This document shows, one piece after another, positions 15,818-23,793 of a stretch of 64,000 nucleotides of DNA. The position numbers and the translations under genes are program-made. The notes beneath the pieces were generated by a model that worked only from the letters and a program-made list of their open reading frames with translations, did not search any database and was not told where the DNA came from. Origin of the DNA: Paludibacteraceae bacterium. Lineage in GTDB: Bacteria; Bacteroidota; Bacteroidia; Bacteroidales; Paludibacteraceae. The DNA is taken from assembly GCA_024401475.1 (NCBI GenBank), contig JAKSKZ010000005.1, positions 1 to 64,000 of the forward strand. The letters run 5' to 3'. Each line of letters opens with the position of its first letter. The stretch's first letter is position 1.

Positions 15818-17041
15818 ATGGGATTAGATACGAATAAGATTAGGCAAGATTTTCCTATCTTGGCCAAGGAGATATACAAGAAACCATTGGTTTATTTGGA
15901 CAATGCAGCAACGACGCAAAAGCCTTTGTGCGTTATTGAGAAGATAACGGAGGGTTATTGCGATTGTAATGCCAATATCCATCGTGGAGTCCATTTTTTA
16001 AGCCAGATGGCCACTGAAGCTCATGAGGCTGCACGAGAGAACGTTCGTTCGTTTATCAATGCCGCTTCGGCGAGAGAAGTTATCTTCACGCGTGGCACGA
16101 CGGAGGCTATCAATCTTGTGGCATCTTCGTTTGGCGACAGCCAATGTTCAGAGGGCGATGAGATAATCGTATCTCAAATGGAGCATCACTCCAACATTGT
16201 CCCATGGCAGTTGTTGCAAGCACGCAAGGGCATCGTTTTGAAGGTTATTCCTTTTGATGAAAATGGAGTTCTGAAGGTGGAGGAGTTGAATAAACTCATC
16301 ACTCCGAAGACCAAGCTTGTATCTATAGCGCACGTCTCCAACACATTGGCGACGGTCAATCCCGTGAAGGAGGTTATTCGTATAGCGCACGAGCATAATG
16401 TTCCAGTCTTGGTGGATGGAGCGCAGTCCATACCGCATCTTGCAGTAGATGTCCAAGCCTTGGATGCTGATTTCTATGTATTCTCAGGCCATAAGATTTA
16501 TGGACCTACAGGCATAGGCGTTCTTTATGGTAAGGAGCGTTGGTTGGAGGCCATTCCACCTTATCAAGGCGGAGGAGAGATGATCCAGAAGGTGACCTTT
16601 GAAAAGACTACCTTCAATGAATTGCCTTTCAAGTTTGAGGCTGGAACGCCAGATTATATCGGCTCTACAGCCTTGTCGGCAGCCTTGAATTATGTGAAAG
16701 GAATTGGTATAGAGAATATTGCCCAACACGAGCACGAACTCTTGGAGTATGCTCGTACCCGCATGGCAGAGATCGATGGCATGCGTTTCATTGGCAATTC
16801 GCCACAACGCAGCGGTTTGGTGTCGTTCTTGGTAGGTGATATCCATCCGTATGATATGGGTTCTATTCTTGATAAATTGGGCATAGCAGTTCGCACGGGC
16901 CACCATTGTGCAGAGCCTGTCATGCAGGCCTTTGGTATCGAGGGAACGGTCAGAGCATCGTTTGCTATGTATAACACGAAGGAAGAGATAGACATTCTTG
17001 TGGCAGGCATTGAGCGTGCTCGTAAGATGTTTCAACATTAA
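15818..17041 (+). CDS. sufS: cysteine desulfurase SufS
   Basis: A class V PLP-dependent cysteine desulfurase, 407 residues, the normal length. It removes sulfur from cysteine for Fe-S cluster assembly. Visible motifs: N-terminal YLDNAATTQKP, EHHSNIVPWQ, the PLP-lysine in SGHKIYGPTGIG at about residue 227, and the persulfide cysteine in RTGHHCAEPVM near residue 365. sufE follows 38 bp downstream, giving the usual desulfurase/acceptor pair; other suf genes are not in the window. Start ATG and length agree with the family. Confidence 0.95.
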   Translation: MGLDTNKIRQDFPILAKEIYKKPLVYLDNAATTQKPLCVIEKITEGYCDCNANIHRGVHFLSQMATEAHEAARENVRSFINAASAREVIFTRGTTEAINLVASSFGDSQCSEGDEIIVSQMEHHSNIVPWQLLQARKGIVLKVIPFDENGVLKVEELNKLITPKTKLVSIAHVSNTLATVNPVKEVIRIAHEHNVPVLVDGAQSIPHLAVDVQALDADFYVFSGHKIYGPTGIGVLYGKERWLEAIPPYQGGGEMIQKVTFEKTTFNELPFKFEAGTPDYIGSTALSAALNYVKGIGIENIAQHEHELLEYARTRMAEIDGMRFIGNSPQRSGLVSFLVGDIHPYDMGSILDKLGIAVRTGHHCAEPVMQAFGIEGTVRASFAMYNTKEEIDILVAGIERARKMFQH

Positions 17042-17079
17042 GATTAAGGCAACGTTTTTATAAATAAGAAGTTGATATT

Positions 17080-17511
17080 ATGACTATTAACGAAAAACAA
17101 GACGAGATTATATCCGAATTTGAGTTTTTGGAAGATTGGTTGGATAAGTACCAACAGATAATTGATAAAAGTCAGTCTGGCCAAAAGATGGCCGAGGAGG
17201 ACAAAGTGCCTGAGAATCTAATCGAGGGTTGCCAAAGCAAGGTTTGGGTGAAGGCTGAATATAATGCGGAAGATGGTAAGATCTACTATCAAGGCGAGAG
17301 TAATACGGATATTGCCGGCGGTATTGTGGTGATGCTCGTAGAGGTGCTTTCCGGCCATACGCCAGACGAAATCATCGAGAGCGACCTTTATTTCATCGAT
17401 CGTATTGGTTTGAAGGAGCATCTTTCTCCAACTCGTTCTAACGGAATGTTGGCTATGGTGAAGCAGATGCGTCTTTATGCTGTAGCTTTCAAATCTAAAA
17501 TGGGATTGTAA
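17080..17511 (+). CDS. sufE: SufE sulfur-acceptor protein
   Basis: A protein of 143 residues that accepts the persulfide sulfur from SufS and raises its turnover. The active-site Cys is in LIEGCQSKVWV at about residue 51, and the C-terminal half has the GGIVVMLVEVLSGHTPDEI helix typical of SufE. The gene directly follows sufS, and its stop codon overlaps the ATG of the next gene (TAATG), so three genes are translationally linked. Confidence 0.93.
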   Translation: MTINEKQDEIISEFEFLEDWLDKYQQIIDKSQSGQKMAEEDKVPENLIEGCQSKVWVKAEYNAEDGKIYYQGESNTDIAGGIVVMLVEVLSGHTPDEIIESDLYFIDRIGLKEHLSPTRSNGMLAMVKQMRLYAVAFKSKMGL

Positions 17512-18575
17512 TGGTTCGTTTTTCTATCCCTGCTTTAGTGGCATTGGTGCTGGCGGGATGCGCAGATCGCCATTCGTTCGAGTCTCAACTCTCGATTGCT
17601 CATTGGAAGGATAATTACAAAGGGGCTGTTGCGCTCACTTTTGATGACTGGACGCCTGGACACCCTTCTATTGTCGTTCCTGAGTTGCAGGAGCGTGGCA
17701 TGGTGGCTACCTTCAATGTCATCACGGGCAATGTCTCCGATTGGGAACCTTTGCGTGCGGCGGTTGCATTGGGCAATGAGGTGGCTAATCACTCAGTGAC
17801 GCATCCACACCCCAACGGCATCTCGTTCGAGAAAGAGATATTGCATGCTAAGCAGAAGATAGAGGCAGAGATTCCTCAGCAGAGAGTCTATACTTTTGCC
17901 TATCCTTATGGCGAGTTTACAGATTCGTTGAGGCTCTATTTGGAGGAGAGTGGCTATGTGGCTGCTCGAGGCGTCAAGACACCGATGCCAGGCGAAGATT
18001 TTGCCTTTTCAGATAGTGTGGACTATTTCGACACGAAAGCCTATAGTGTGATGACCGAGACTTCTTTGGCTGATTTTGCTACTCAATTGGGCAATGTGGA
18101 GCAGAGCGGAGGAATGTTAACCTATCTGTACCATAGTATTTATAGTGATTCTATCAAAGACTTCAGTTATGCGTGGGTGATAGATTCTACCTTTCGCCAA
18201 CAGTTAGAAACGCTAATGCTTTATGATTTGTGGGTAGCTACTTATTCGGATATGATTCGTTATCATCGTCAATATTGTGCCACGAAGATTGAAAAGGTGA
18301 AAAGTTCTCCAACAGCGTATGTTTTTCGTCTAAAGACGGAAAAGCCTTTGGATGAGCAAACCCCATTGACGCTACTTCTTAAATCTTCTATTGATGGAAT
18401 CCATGTAGAAGATGCAAGCAAAATTAAAGTGATGCAAGATGGCAAGCAGTTGCCAGTAAAGCCCGTCTCTTTTAACATATTGGAAAATGGTAAGGTTAGA
18501 AAGGCATTCTCTTATGACGAATACGTCTTTGACGCCATGCCCAATGCTGGCGATATTTCGATTGAACTAAAATAG
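17511..18575 (+). CDS. polysaccharide deacetylase lipoprotein (CE4-like)
   Basis: A protein of 354 residues: signal peptide with lipobox VLAGC near residue 17, then a NodB-homology domain: TFDD with the metal-binding Asp pair (ALTFDDWTPGHPS), the second metal motif in NHSVTHPHP, and FAYPYGEFTD. It probably removes acetyl groups from an envelope or dietary glycan in the periplasm or at the surface. A C-terminal module of about 90 residues (VFRLKTEKPLDEQ onward) looks beta-rich and non-catalytic. The ATG overlaps the sufE stop, an unexpected operon partner, perhaps just compaction. Confidence 0.8.
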   Translation: MVRFSIPALVALVLAGCADRHSFESQLSIAHWKDNYKGAVALTFDDWTPGHPSIVVPELQERGMVATFNVITGNVSDWEPLRAAVALGNEVANHSVTHPHPNGISFEKEILHAKQKIEAEIPQQRVYTFAYPYGEFTDSLRLYLEESGYVAARGVKTPMPGEDFAFSDSVDYFDTKAYSVMTETSLADFATQLGNVEQSGGMLTYLYHSIYSDSIKDFSYAWVIDSTFRQQLETLMLYDLWVATYSDMIRYHRQYCATKIEKVKSSPTAYVFRLKTEKPLDEQTPLTLLLKSSIDGIHVEDASKIKVMQDGKQLPVKPVSFNILENGKVRKAFSYDEYVFDAMPNAGDISIELK

Positions 18576-18582
18576 ATTTTCT

Positions 18583-18729
18583 ATGGCAGACAATTATTTG
18601 GAACGCAGATACGAAGATTATCAAACGAAGAAGGCTGCTTGGGAGCGTTCGCAGAAATTACGCAACCTCAAGAAGAGGATTAGCGAAATAAACTCTTCGA
18701 ATAAATCAGATACGGAGAAAAAGCGGTAG
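18583..18729 (+). CDS. 48-residue basic conserved-type small protein
   Basis: An open frame beginning MADNYLERRYEDYQTKKAAW, charged and helical (RSQKLRNLKKRISEINSS), with no signal peptide. It starts 7 bp after the deacetylase stop, so it is probably the last cistron of the suf-deacetylase transcript. The strongly biased amphipathic composition argues that it is a real gene rather than a chance frame. I do not recognise a function. Confidence 0.6.
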   Translation: MADNYLERRYEDYQTKKAAWERSQKLRNLKKRISEINSSNKSDTEKKR

Positions 18730-18929
18730 AGATTCGTATTGATGTCTCTACCTGAAATTTGAAAAACAGACCCATAATTTCTATCTCAAACAGCTACCTA
18801 ATCACTCATAAAAACAATGTATTCGCTTAGTCATGTCTGTAAATGTATGTTTATTATATAATTATACATCAAAATGCATTTTATATGAAAAATATCGTAT
18901 AAATATTTTGCTATATAAAAATATGTGCA

Positions 18930-18937
18930 TATATTTG
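18930..18937 (+). promoter_or_regulatory. -7 promoter element TATATTTG of the two-peptide unit (copy 1)
   Basis: TATATTTG with a TTTG at 18907-18910 (19 bp spacing), fitting the Bacteroidota -33/-7 layout. It ends 48 bp before the 28-codon gene. Copy 2 has the same element 49 bp before its gene. The 5' leader (18952-18985) is strongly conserved between copies (aatattaacYgaataaatatta). Confidence 0.6.
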
Positions 18938-18985
18938 CAATGTGAAAAGGAAATAATGAATATTAACTGAATAAATATTACGATT

Positions 18986-19072
18986 ATGACAATAGCTTAT
19001 ATCTTTTGTGCAGTGGTAGCCGTAGCAATGGCAGTAAAGGTTTGGAACGTTAAGAACGCTCTTGGTAAATAA
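18986..19072 (+). CDS. 28-residue membrane peptide, copy 1 of a duplicated unit
   Basis: The frame encodes a single hydrophobic helix with a cationic end: MTIAYIFCAVVAV, then AMAVKVWNVKNALGK. Copy 2 (55773-55859, minus strand) has exactly the same length and shares IFC and VAMAVKVWNVK-ALxK. The substitutions change the hydrophobic half most and keep the WNVK end, so protein-level selection is likely. An 11-codon frame and a terminator hairpin follow, also conserved. It may be a small membrane protein. I do not recognise a family. Confidence 0.7.
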   Translation: MTIAYIFCAVVAVAMAVKVWNVKNALGK

Positions 19073-19090
19073 CTTTTAAAGACAGCGATT

Positions 19091-19126
19091 ATGAAACGAC
19101 GACAGCAATTCAAACGCCGACTGTAG
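19091..19126 (+). CDS. 11-residue basic peptide (MKRRQQFKRRL), copy 1
   Basis: A frame of 11 codons starting 18 bp after the 28-codon gene. Copy 2 encodes MNRKQNFKCRL, also 11 codons, with matching residues at M1, R3, Q5, F7, K8, R10 and L11. The TAG stop overlaps the first bases of the terminator stem in both copies. Translation is not proved. The equal length and the conserved basic pattern support a real peptide. Confidence 0.5.
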   Translation: MKRRQQFKRRL

Positions 19127-19164
19127 CCTCGAAATCAATGAATTTGATTATCGAGGCTTTTTTT
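19125..19164 (+). terminator. intrinsic terminator of the two-peptide unit (copy 1)
   Basis: Stem AGCCTCGA / TCGAGGCT with an inner extension AATCAA / TTGATT and a TGAA-type loop, followed by seven T. The outer stem is identical in copy 2. Confidence 0.75.
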
Positions 19165-19241
19165 ATGAGTTAGAAATACAAAGTGTTCGAATTTAGGACA
19201 TGTTTCAGAGGGAAGAGTCGTGTTAGATTATTAGAAAAATG

Positions 19242-19249
19242 TAATTTTG
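19242..19249 (+). promoter_or_regulatory. -7 promoter element TAATTTTG
   Basis: Lies 113 bp before the GTG of the large lipoprotein gene and just before a degenerate copy of the MITE-like repeat (19259-19346), which would form part of the leader. Confidence 0.45.
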
Positions 19250-19258
19250 TCAAAATTT

Positions 19259-19346
19259 GGTGTATTTTAAATTCACCCCTTTTTTAGTTTCAAATAATTG
19301 GTGGAATCTATGAAACCCTTCGGAATCAATTTTATAGAGCCTGCCC
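19259..19346. repeat. MITE-like palindromic repeat, degenerate copy 1
   Basis: Left end GGTGTATTTTAAATTCACC, then a CCTTTTTTAG tract. The right end is CTTCGGAATCAATTTTATAG followed by AGCCTGCCC. The same order (GGTG...TTCACC, T-rich TTTTTAG, CCCTCGAAAT...ATTTATA..., GGTCACC) occurs at 21658-21734 and, expanded, at 60763-60966. This is the most diverged of the three. Confidence 0.45.
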
Positions 19347-19362
19347 TAACAAATTAAGTATT

Positions 19363-21516
19363 GTGAGAAAGAAGTTAAGATTTTTCATTGGTTGCCTATT
19401 GGCTTGTTTGGCAATCCAATCGTGTGGTTTCTTTGGTAATGGCGATAAAATAGATCATTTGACAGGTATAGTGAAGGATGAAGCTGGAAATCCGCTAAAA
19501 GACGTTGTTGTTACATCGGCCAATGTGTCGGTAACCACCGACGAGAATGGTATTTTCAATTTGGAGAGAATAGAGAATGTTGATTCTCGATACGTTGTTT
19601 CATTTGATCACAAAGGTTATTTCCGGGTAGTAAAGTCGGGCGACGAAAATTCGGCAGAGGTGCTTGAGGTTGTGATGCTTCCTACTAAAAAAGAGGGAGT
19701 CAGCAATAGTGTTAAATTTATTGCCACTAAGGGCTCTAAAGTAAAAGTAGGAGAGACTCAGGTAAACATTCCAGCCAATAGCTTGGTTCGTACGGACGGT
19801 ACGCTCTACAAGGGAAATGTTGACTTTAAGATGCTCTATCTTAATCCTAACAGAGAAGACTTTGCTGCCACAATGCCGGGTGGAGATCTTGCGGCAAAGG
19901 ATACAGCTGGAACTGAAAAGATGTTGGTCTCTTATGGTATGATTGATGTGGTGATGACTGACGAAAAGGGTAATAAACTTCAGTTGAAGTCGGGAACGGA
20001 ATCAGAAATCACATTCCCTATACCAGAGGGTATGGCCGACAAAGCTCCCAACGAAATGCCGCTATGGTCGTTCAACGAAGAGAATGGTGTTTGGGAGCAG
20101 AGCGGTGTGGCTGTTCGCGAAGGCGACATCTATAAAGGTACGGTGGGACACTTCTCTTGGGTCAACCTCGACGATCCTAAGGACTATTGTGTTTTGTATG
20201 GCAAGGTTGAAGATGAAGACGGCAACGCACTTTCTGGCATCAGACTTACCGTAGATCAGGTTTCTGTTTATACGAAGGCTGATGGTAGTTATAGTTTGCG
20301 TATTCCTTGCGAAACAGAGGTGGACGTTACCGTTAAAAGCGCTGATTACAATGACTATTTGCCAGAAGTCAGCGTGAAGGTTCCTGGCCAGCCTGGTAAT
20401 TCTAAGCACAAGGAGAATATCAAACTGCCTAACTTGCCAACCATTAAAGGTCAGTTGAGCAACACTTGTAGCGATAAGTATCCATTTACGCTATACTGCA
20501 AGTATCAGTTGGATGACAAGCAGAAGACTTCAGGATTGAGTATGTGCAAGACGGACGGTTCATTCGCTGTTCGTCTGCCAATGGGGGCTAACAATGTAGT
20601 TCTTTATGTTTCAGCACCAGATGGTCAAACCACCACTCAGGAGGTATCATTTGATGGCCAAAATGCCGCTAATGTTGGCACTTTGAGTGTCTGCTATGAG
20701 GAATTGATTAAGCGCGAGCAACCACGACTTTCCATTGATGGTCAAGAGTCAACTGCTATCGACTATGACGATTGCGATTATGTAGATTTTAAAAATAAGG
20801 GTAAGAGCATTGAAATTGGATTCAATAAGGACTTGAAGATTGAGATTGACGACTATTCAGAGAACGTAAATCAGTTTGATGCCCGTATATCGTTGAGCAA
20901 GCAAGGATATGTATCCAACTCTGCACAAGTTGAGCGTAAGAAGGTTGATAGCAAAGTCCAATTGAAGATCACTTCCGTTGGTTATGTTGAAAAGGAGGGA
21001 CAACGCACCGATGCAAAATTTGATGCCGTAGTCTATACAACTAGTTTTTATAGCGGACCTTGTAACAGTTTGTCAAAGATCTGCATTCCTAGATGTTTGA
21101 GCGCTGTCCGTATGCCAGTTCCTCAAGCATTGGAGCAAGACTTATGGGGCATGCCAGACATTATGCTTTGTTATGATAACTATTCGCAAGAAGTTGATGT
21201 AAATGTCTTGTTGAAGGCAACAGAGAGTCAGGAACCGCTCAACTTTATAATGACCTATAAAACTGCACAAAAGAGCGACTTGGAATTGTTGGAAAAGCAG
21301 TTGGAGGAGAAAGGTTTTGTGTATAAGAGTGATAATAGTACAGGAGGTAAGAAATATGAGCTTAATGGAGTTACAGTCAGCACTCACTATGGCAATCTAA
21401 TCCTTACTAAATGTGGTATCGACAAAAAGGTTAAGATGGGAGTGGAGGTCACCACAGGTTTGGATCTATGGTTCAAGAATTTGGTCAAAAAGTATTTTGG
21501 ATTCGATTGGTTTTAA
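19363..21516 (+). CDS. large lipoprotein with carboxypeptidase-regulatory-like domains
   Basis: A protein of 717 residues with a GTG start; the signal peptide and lipobox (LAIQSC, Cys near residue 21) support this start. A first regulatory-like beta-sandwich lies at about 35-110 (GIVKDEAGNPLKDVVVTSAN). A middle region carries VNIPANSLVRTDGTLYKGNV and GHFSWVNLDDP, and a second copy of the fold lies at about 285-350 (GKVEDEDGNALSGIRLTV). No catalytic motif is seen. It is probably an outer-membrane surface lipoprotein of Bacteroidales type, function unknown. A single gene with its own promoter. Confidence 0.7.
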   Translation: MRKKLRFFIGCLLACLAIQSCGFFGNGDKIDHLTGIVKDEAGNPLKDVVVTSANVSVTTDENGIFNLERIENVDSRYVVSFDHKGYFRVVKSGDENSAEVLEVVMLPTKKEGVSNSVKFIATKGSKVKVGETQVNIPANSLVRTDGTLYKGNVDFKMLYLNPNREDFAATMPGGDLAAKDTAGTEKMLVSYGMIDVVMTDEKGNKLQLKSGTESEITFPIPEGMADKAPNEMPLWSFNEENGVWEQSGVAVREGDIYKGTVGHFSWVNLDDPKDYCVLYGKVEDEDGNALSGIRLTVDQVSVYTKADGSYSLRIPCETEVDVTVKSADYNDYLPEVSVKVPGQPGNSKHKENIKLPNLPTIKGQLSNTCSDKYPFTLYCKYQLDDKQKTSGLSMCKTDGSFAVRLPMGANNVVLYVSAPDGQTTTQEVSFDGQNAANVGTLSVCYEELIKREQPRLSIDGQESTAIDYDDCDYVDFKNKGKSIEIGFNKDLKIEIDDYSENVNQFDARISLSKQGYVSNSAQVERKKVDSKVQLKITSVGYVEKEGQRTDAKFDAVVYTTSFYSGPCNSLSKICIPRCLSAVRMPVPQALEQDLWGMPDIMLCYDNYSQEVDVNVLLKATESQEPLNFIMTYKTAQKSDLELLEKQLEEKGFVYKSDNSTGGKKYELNGVTVSTHYGNLILTKCGIDKKVKMGVEVTTGLDLWFKNLVKKYFGFDWF

Positions 21517-21657
21517 AGTAGGGTGCTAGTAAAAACAATCATAAATAGGGGCTATCAATTTGCGACAGAATTGGTAGCCTTTATTTTGAGCATTATTTTA
21601 CAAGTTCCATGGCTAAATTCGAATGATACCCAAACGAACAAAAACGAAGGCACTTAA

Positions 21658-21734
21658 GGTGGCTTCTATAAAGTTCACCGTTTTTTTAGTATTTAGTAGT
21701 AAAATCCCTCGAAATAAATTTATATTAGGTCACC
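21658..21734. repeat. MITE-like palindromic repeat, copy 2, with TTAA target duplication
   Basis: A 77-bp element starting GGTGGCTTCTATAAAGTTCA and ending AAATTTATATTAGGTCACC, i.e. imperfect terminal inverted repeats, with T-rich centre. It is flanked on both sides by TTAA (21654-21657, 21735-21738). The rest of 21517-21786 contains no gene. Confidence 0.55.
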
Positions 21735-21753
21735 TTAATAACTTAAAAATAAG

Positions 21754-21761
21754 TAATTTTG
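21754..21761 (+). promoter_or_regulatory. -7 promoter element TAATTTTG
   Basis: TAnnTTTG element 25 bp before the transporter ATG, just downstream of the MITE-like repeat. Confidence 0.5.
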
Positions 21762-21786
21762 TAAGAATTTTTGCAAAAAATAGAAA

Positions 21787-23640
21787 ATGACTCACGAGAA
21801 ACAAGTTTGGGGGTCGAGACTTGGTTTAATCCTTGCTATGGCAGGCAATGCTGTAGGACTCGGTAACTTTCTTCGATTTCCAGTTCAGGCAGTTCAAAAC
21901 GGTGGTGGTGCTTTCATCATCCCTTACATTGTCTCATTTATTCTACTGGGAATCCCCATGTTGTTGGTAGAGTGGTCCACAGGTAAGTTTGGTGGTCAGT
22001 TCGGGCACCATTCGCCTCCGCTCATTGTTCAAAAAGTTGATAGCCGTCCTTTCTGGAAATACATTGGTTCGATGGGCTTGTTCTCCAGTATCGTCATTTC
22101 AGCCTATTATTGTTACATAGAGAGTTGGACGCTCTCGTATGTAATCCATTCTCTTATCGGTTCATTTAACGGATTGACGGAGAAAGAGGTTTCTGCCTTT
22201 TTCAACGATTATCTCAATGTTCACACCTCTTTTTCAGGCATACCTTACGAGACTGTCTTATGTTATGCCTTCTGTATGGGGCTCAATGTATGGTTCTTGA
22301 GCAAAGGTTTGGCAAAGGGTATTGAGCGCGTTGCCAAAGTCTGTATGCCATTGCTTTTACTATTTGGATTGTTCCTTGTCTATAAGGCGTTTATGTTGAA
22401 GACGGGCGAAGACGGTGCCTTCTTTGATGGCACATTGGGACTCAATTTCATGTGGAAACCGCAGTATGATTCGCTTTTTAATCCGAAGGTATGGTTGGCA
22501 GCAGCTGGTCAGATGTTCTTTACGCTTTCGTTGGGAATGGGATGCATCCAGAGTTATGCTTCTTATATGAAAAAAGACGAGGATGTGGTGCTTAATTCCA
22601 TGACTGCAGGCTTCTTCAATGAGTTTACGGAGATTGTGATAGGTAGTTCAATCATCATTCCGATTTCGATTGGATATTTTGGTATAGAGCATGTTATGGA
22701 GTTGTCACAGAATGGAGGCATGGGTTTGGCTTTCCGCACGATGCCTTATCTCTTCCAGCAATGGGGACCGATTCTTTCAGCCTTGGCGGGCATTGCCTTC
22801 TTTGGATTGCTCTTCTTTGCCAGCATCACATCGACGTTGGGCTTAGCCACGCCGACGGTCGGTTTCTTCAGTCGTAGTTATGGTTGGTCGCAGAAGAAGG
22901 GAGCTGTCATCTTTGGTATCGTCACATTCCTCTTGGGTCTTCCTTCCGTATTCTTCTTCTTTGAAGGCGTTTTCGATCAGTATGATTATTGGGGAGGAAC
23001 CATCACATTGTTCGTCTTTGCCATGTTTGAATCCATCTTGTTCTCATGGGTGATGGGCGTAGAGAAGGGATGGAAACTCATTCATCACGGTGCGGAGATG
23101 ATGATGCCGAAGATTTTCAAATACATTCTAAAATATGTCACTCCTACAATGTTTATCGTGATTTTTGTCTCGGCATTGGCCAAGCCGAAGAATGACGATT
23201 GGAGCTTGTTAAGTTTCAAAGGTTGGGAGTTGGATAGCAGTAGCATCATTGCCGAGCTTTCACACAAGAATGTGGGTCCTAACAAGGCGTGGTTTAGCAA
23301 GCGTTTCTATTCGGACAAGATTGGTTCTGTAGAGCAAGTTCGAGATATGGGCGATGGTACGACAAGGGTAGTCATTGGCAACTACGATGGTTTTAAGGCG
23401 TATGTATTTAGCAGCGACTATGAAGTCTGCGTAAAGGAGGCTCAGTTGGTAGTATTGGGCGATACGATCTACAAGACGGACTTTTGGCGTGCCAACGACG
23501 TCTTCTATTTGGACATGTCACGTATTTTGCTGCTATTGCTGTTTCTTCTCATCTGTGTCATGGTTTACTTTGCAGGAAAGAAAGATACGCGCGAAAGTGC
23601 AGGTGCCTATAATCATAGCGATATGTTTGAATCAAAATAA
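21787..23640 (+). CDS. sodium-dependent NSS-family transporter
   Basis: A polytopic inner-membrane protein of 617 residues. The first helix carries the NSS (SNF) signature AMAGNAVGLGNFLRFPVQAV with the unwound Na+/substrate site, followed by NGGGAFIIPYI. It would import an amino acid or related compound with Na+. It is longer than the usual ~450-500 residues because of a soluble insertion between the penultimate and last hydrophobic segments (about residues 460-590: KGWELDSSSIIAELSHKNVG). A MetS-like small subunit gene follows 11 bp downstream. The substrate cannot be told. Confidence 0.88.
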   Translation: MTHEKQVWGSRLGLILAMAGNAVGLGNFLRFPVQAVQNGGGAFIIPYIVSFILLGIPMLLVEWSTGKFGGQFGHHSPPLIVQKVDSRPFWKYIGSMGLFSSIVISAYYCYIESWTLSYVIHSLIGSFNGLTEKEVSAFFNDYLNVHTSFSGIPYETVLCYAFCMGLNVWFLSKGLAKGIERVAKVCMPLLLLFGLFLVYKAFMLKTGEDGAFFDGTLGLNFMWKPQYDSLFNPKVWLAAAGQMFFTLSLGMGCIQSYASYMKKDEDVVLNSMTAGFFNEFTEIVIGSSIIIPISIGYFGIEHVMELSQNGGMGLAFRTMPYLFQQWGPILSALAGIAFFGLLFFASITSTLGLATPTVGFFSRSYGWSQKKGAVIFGIVTFLLGLPSVFFFFEGVFDQYDYWGGTITLFVFAMFESILFSWVMGVEKGWKLIHHGAEMMMPKIFKYILKYVTPTMFIVIFVSALAKPKNDDWSLLSFKGWELDSSSIIAELSHKNVGPNKAWFSKRFYSDKIGSVEQVRDMGDGTTRVVIGNYDGFKAYVFSSDYEVCVKEAQLVVLGDTIYKTDFWRANDVFYLDMSRILLLLLFLLICVMVYFAGKKDTRESAGAYNHSDMFESK

Positions 23641-23651
23641 AAATTGAAATT

Positions 23652-23750
23652 ATGGAAACGTCGTCATTGATTTTTATGATTTTGGTAGAAGGCGCTGTAA
23701 CAGTCATGGCTGTTTACTTCTTCCTGAAAATGTTAAGAGGAAGGAAATAA
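23652..23750 (+). CDS. MetS-like small subunit of the NSS transporter
   Basis: A 32-residue peptide: METSSLIFMILVEGAVTVMA, then VYFFLKMLRGRK. One transmembrane helix and a basic cytoplasmic tail. The position 11 bp after an NSS transporter and the size match the MetS-type small subunits described for MetP in Corynebacterium and annotated widely in other bacteria. It probably associates with the transporter in the inner membrane. Confidence 0.75.
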   Translation: METSSLIFMILVEGAVTVMAVYFFLKMLRGRK

Positions 23751-23793
23751 GGATCTTCATAGTGACCGAATATTTTATTTTTAATTATATATT

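Noticed and set aside
18986-19164. The short peptides as a leader attenuating the lipoprotein gene at 19363
   Set aside because: That gene has its own promoter-like element after the terminator, and copy 2 of the unit has no downstream gene on its strand.
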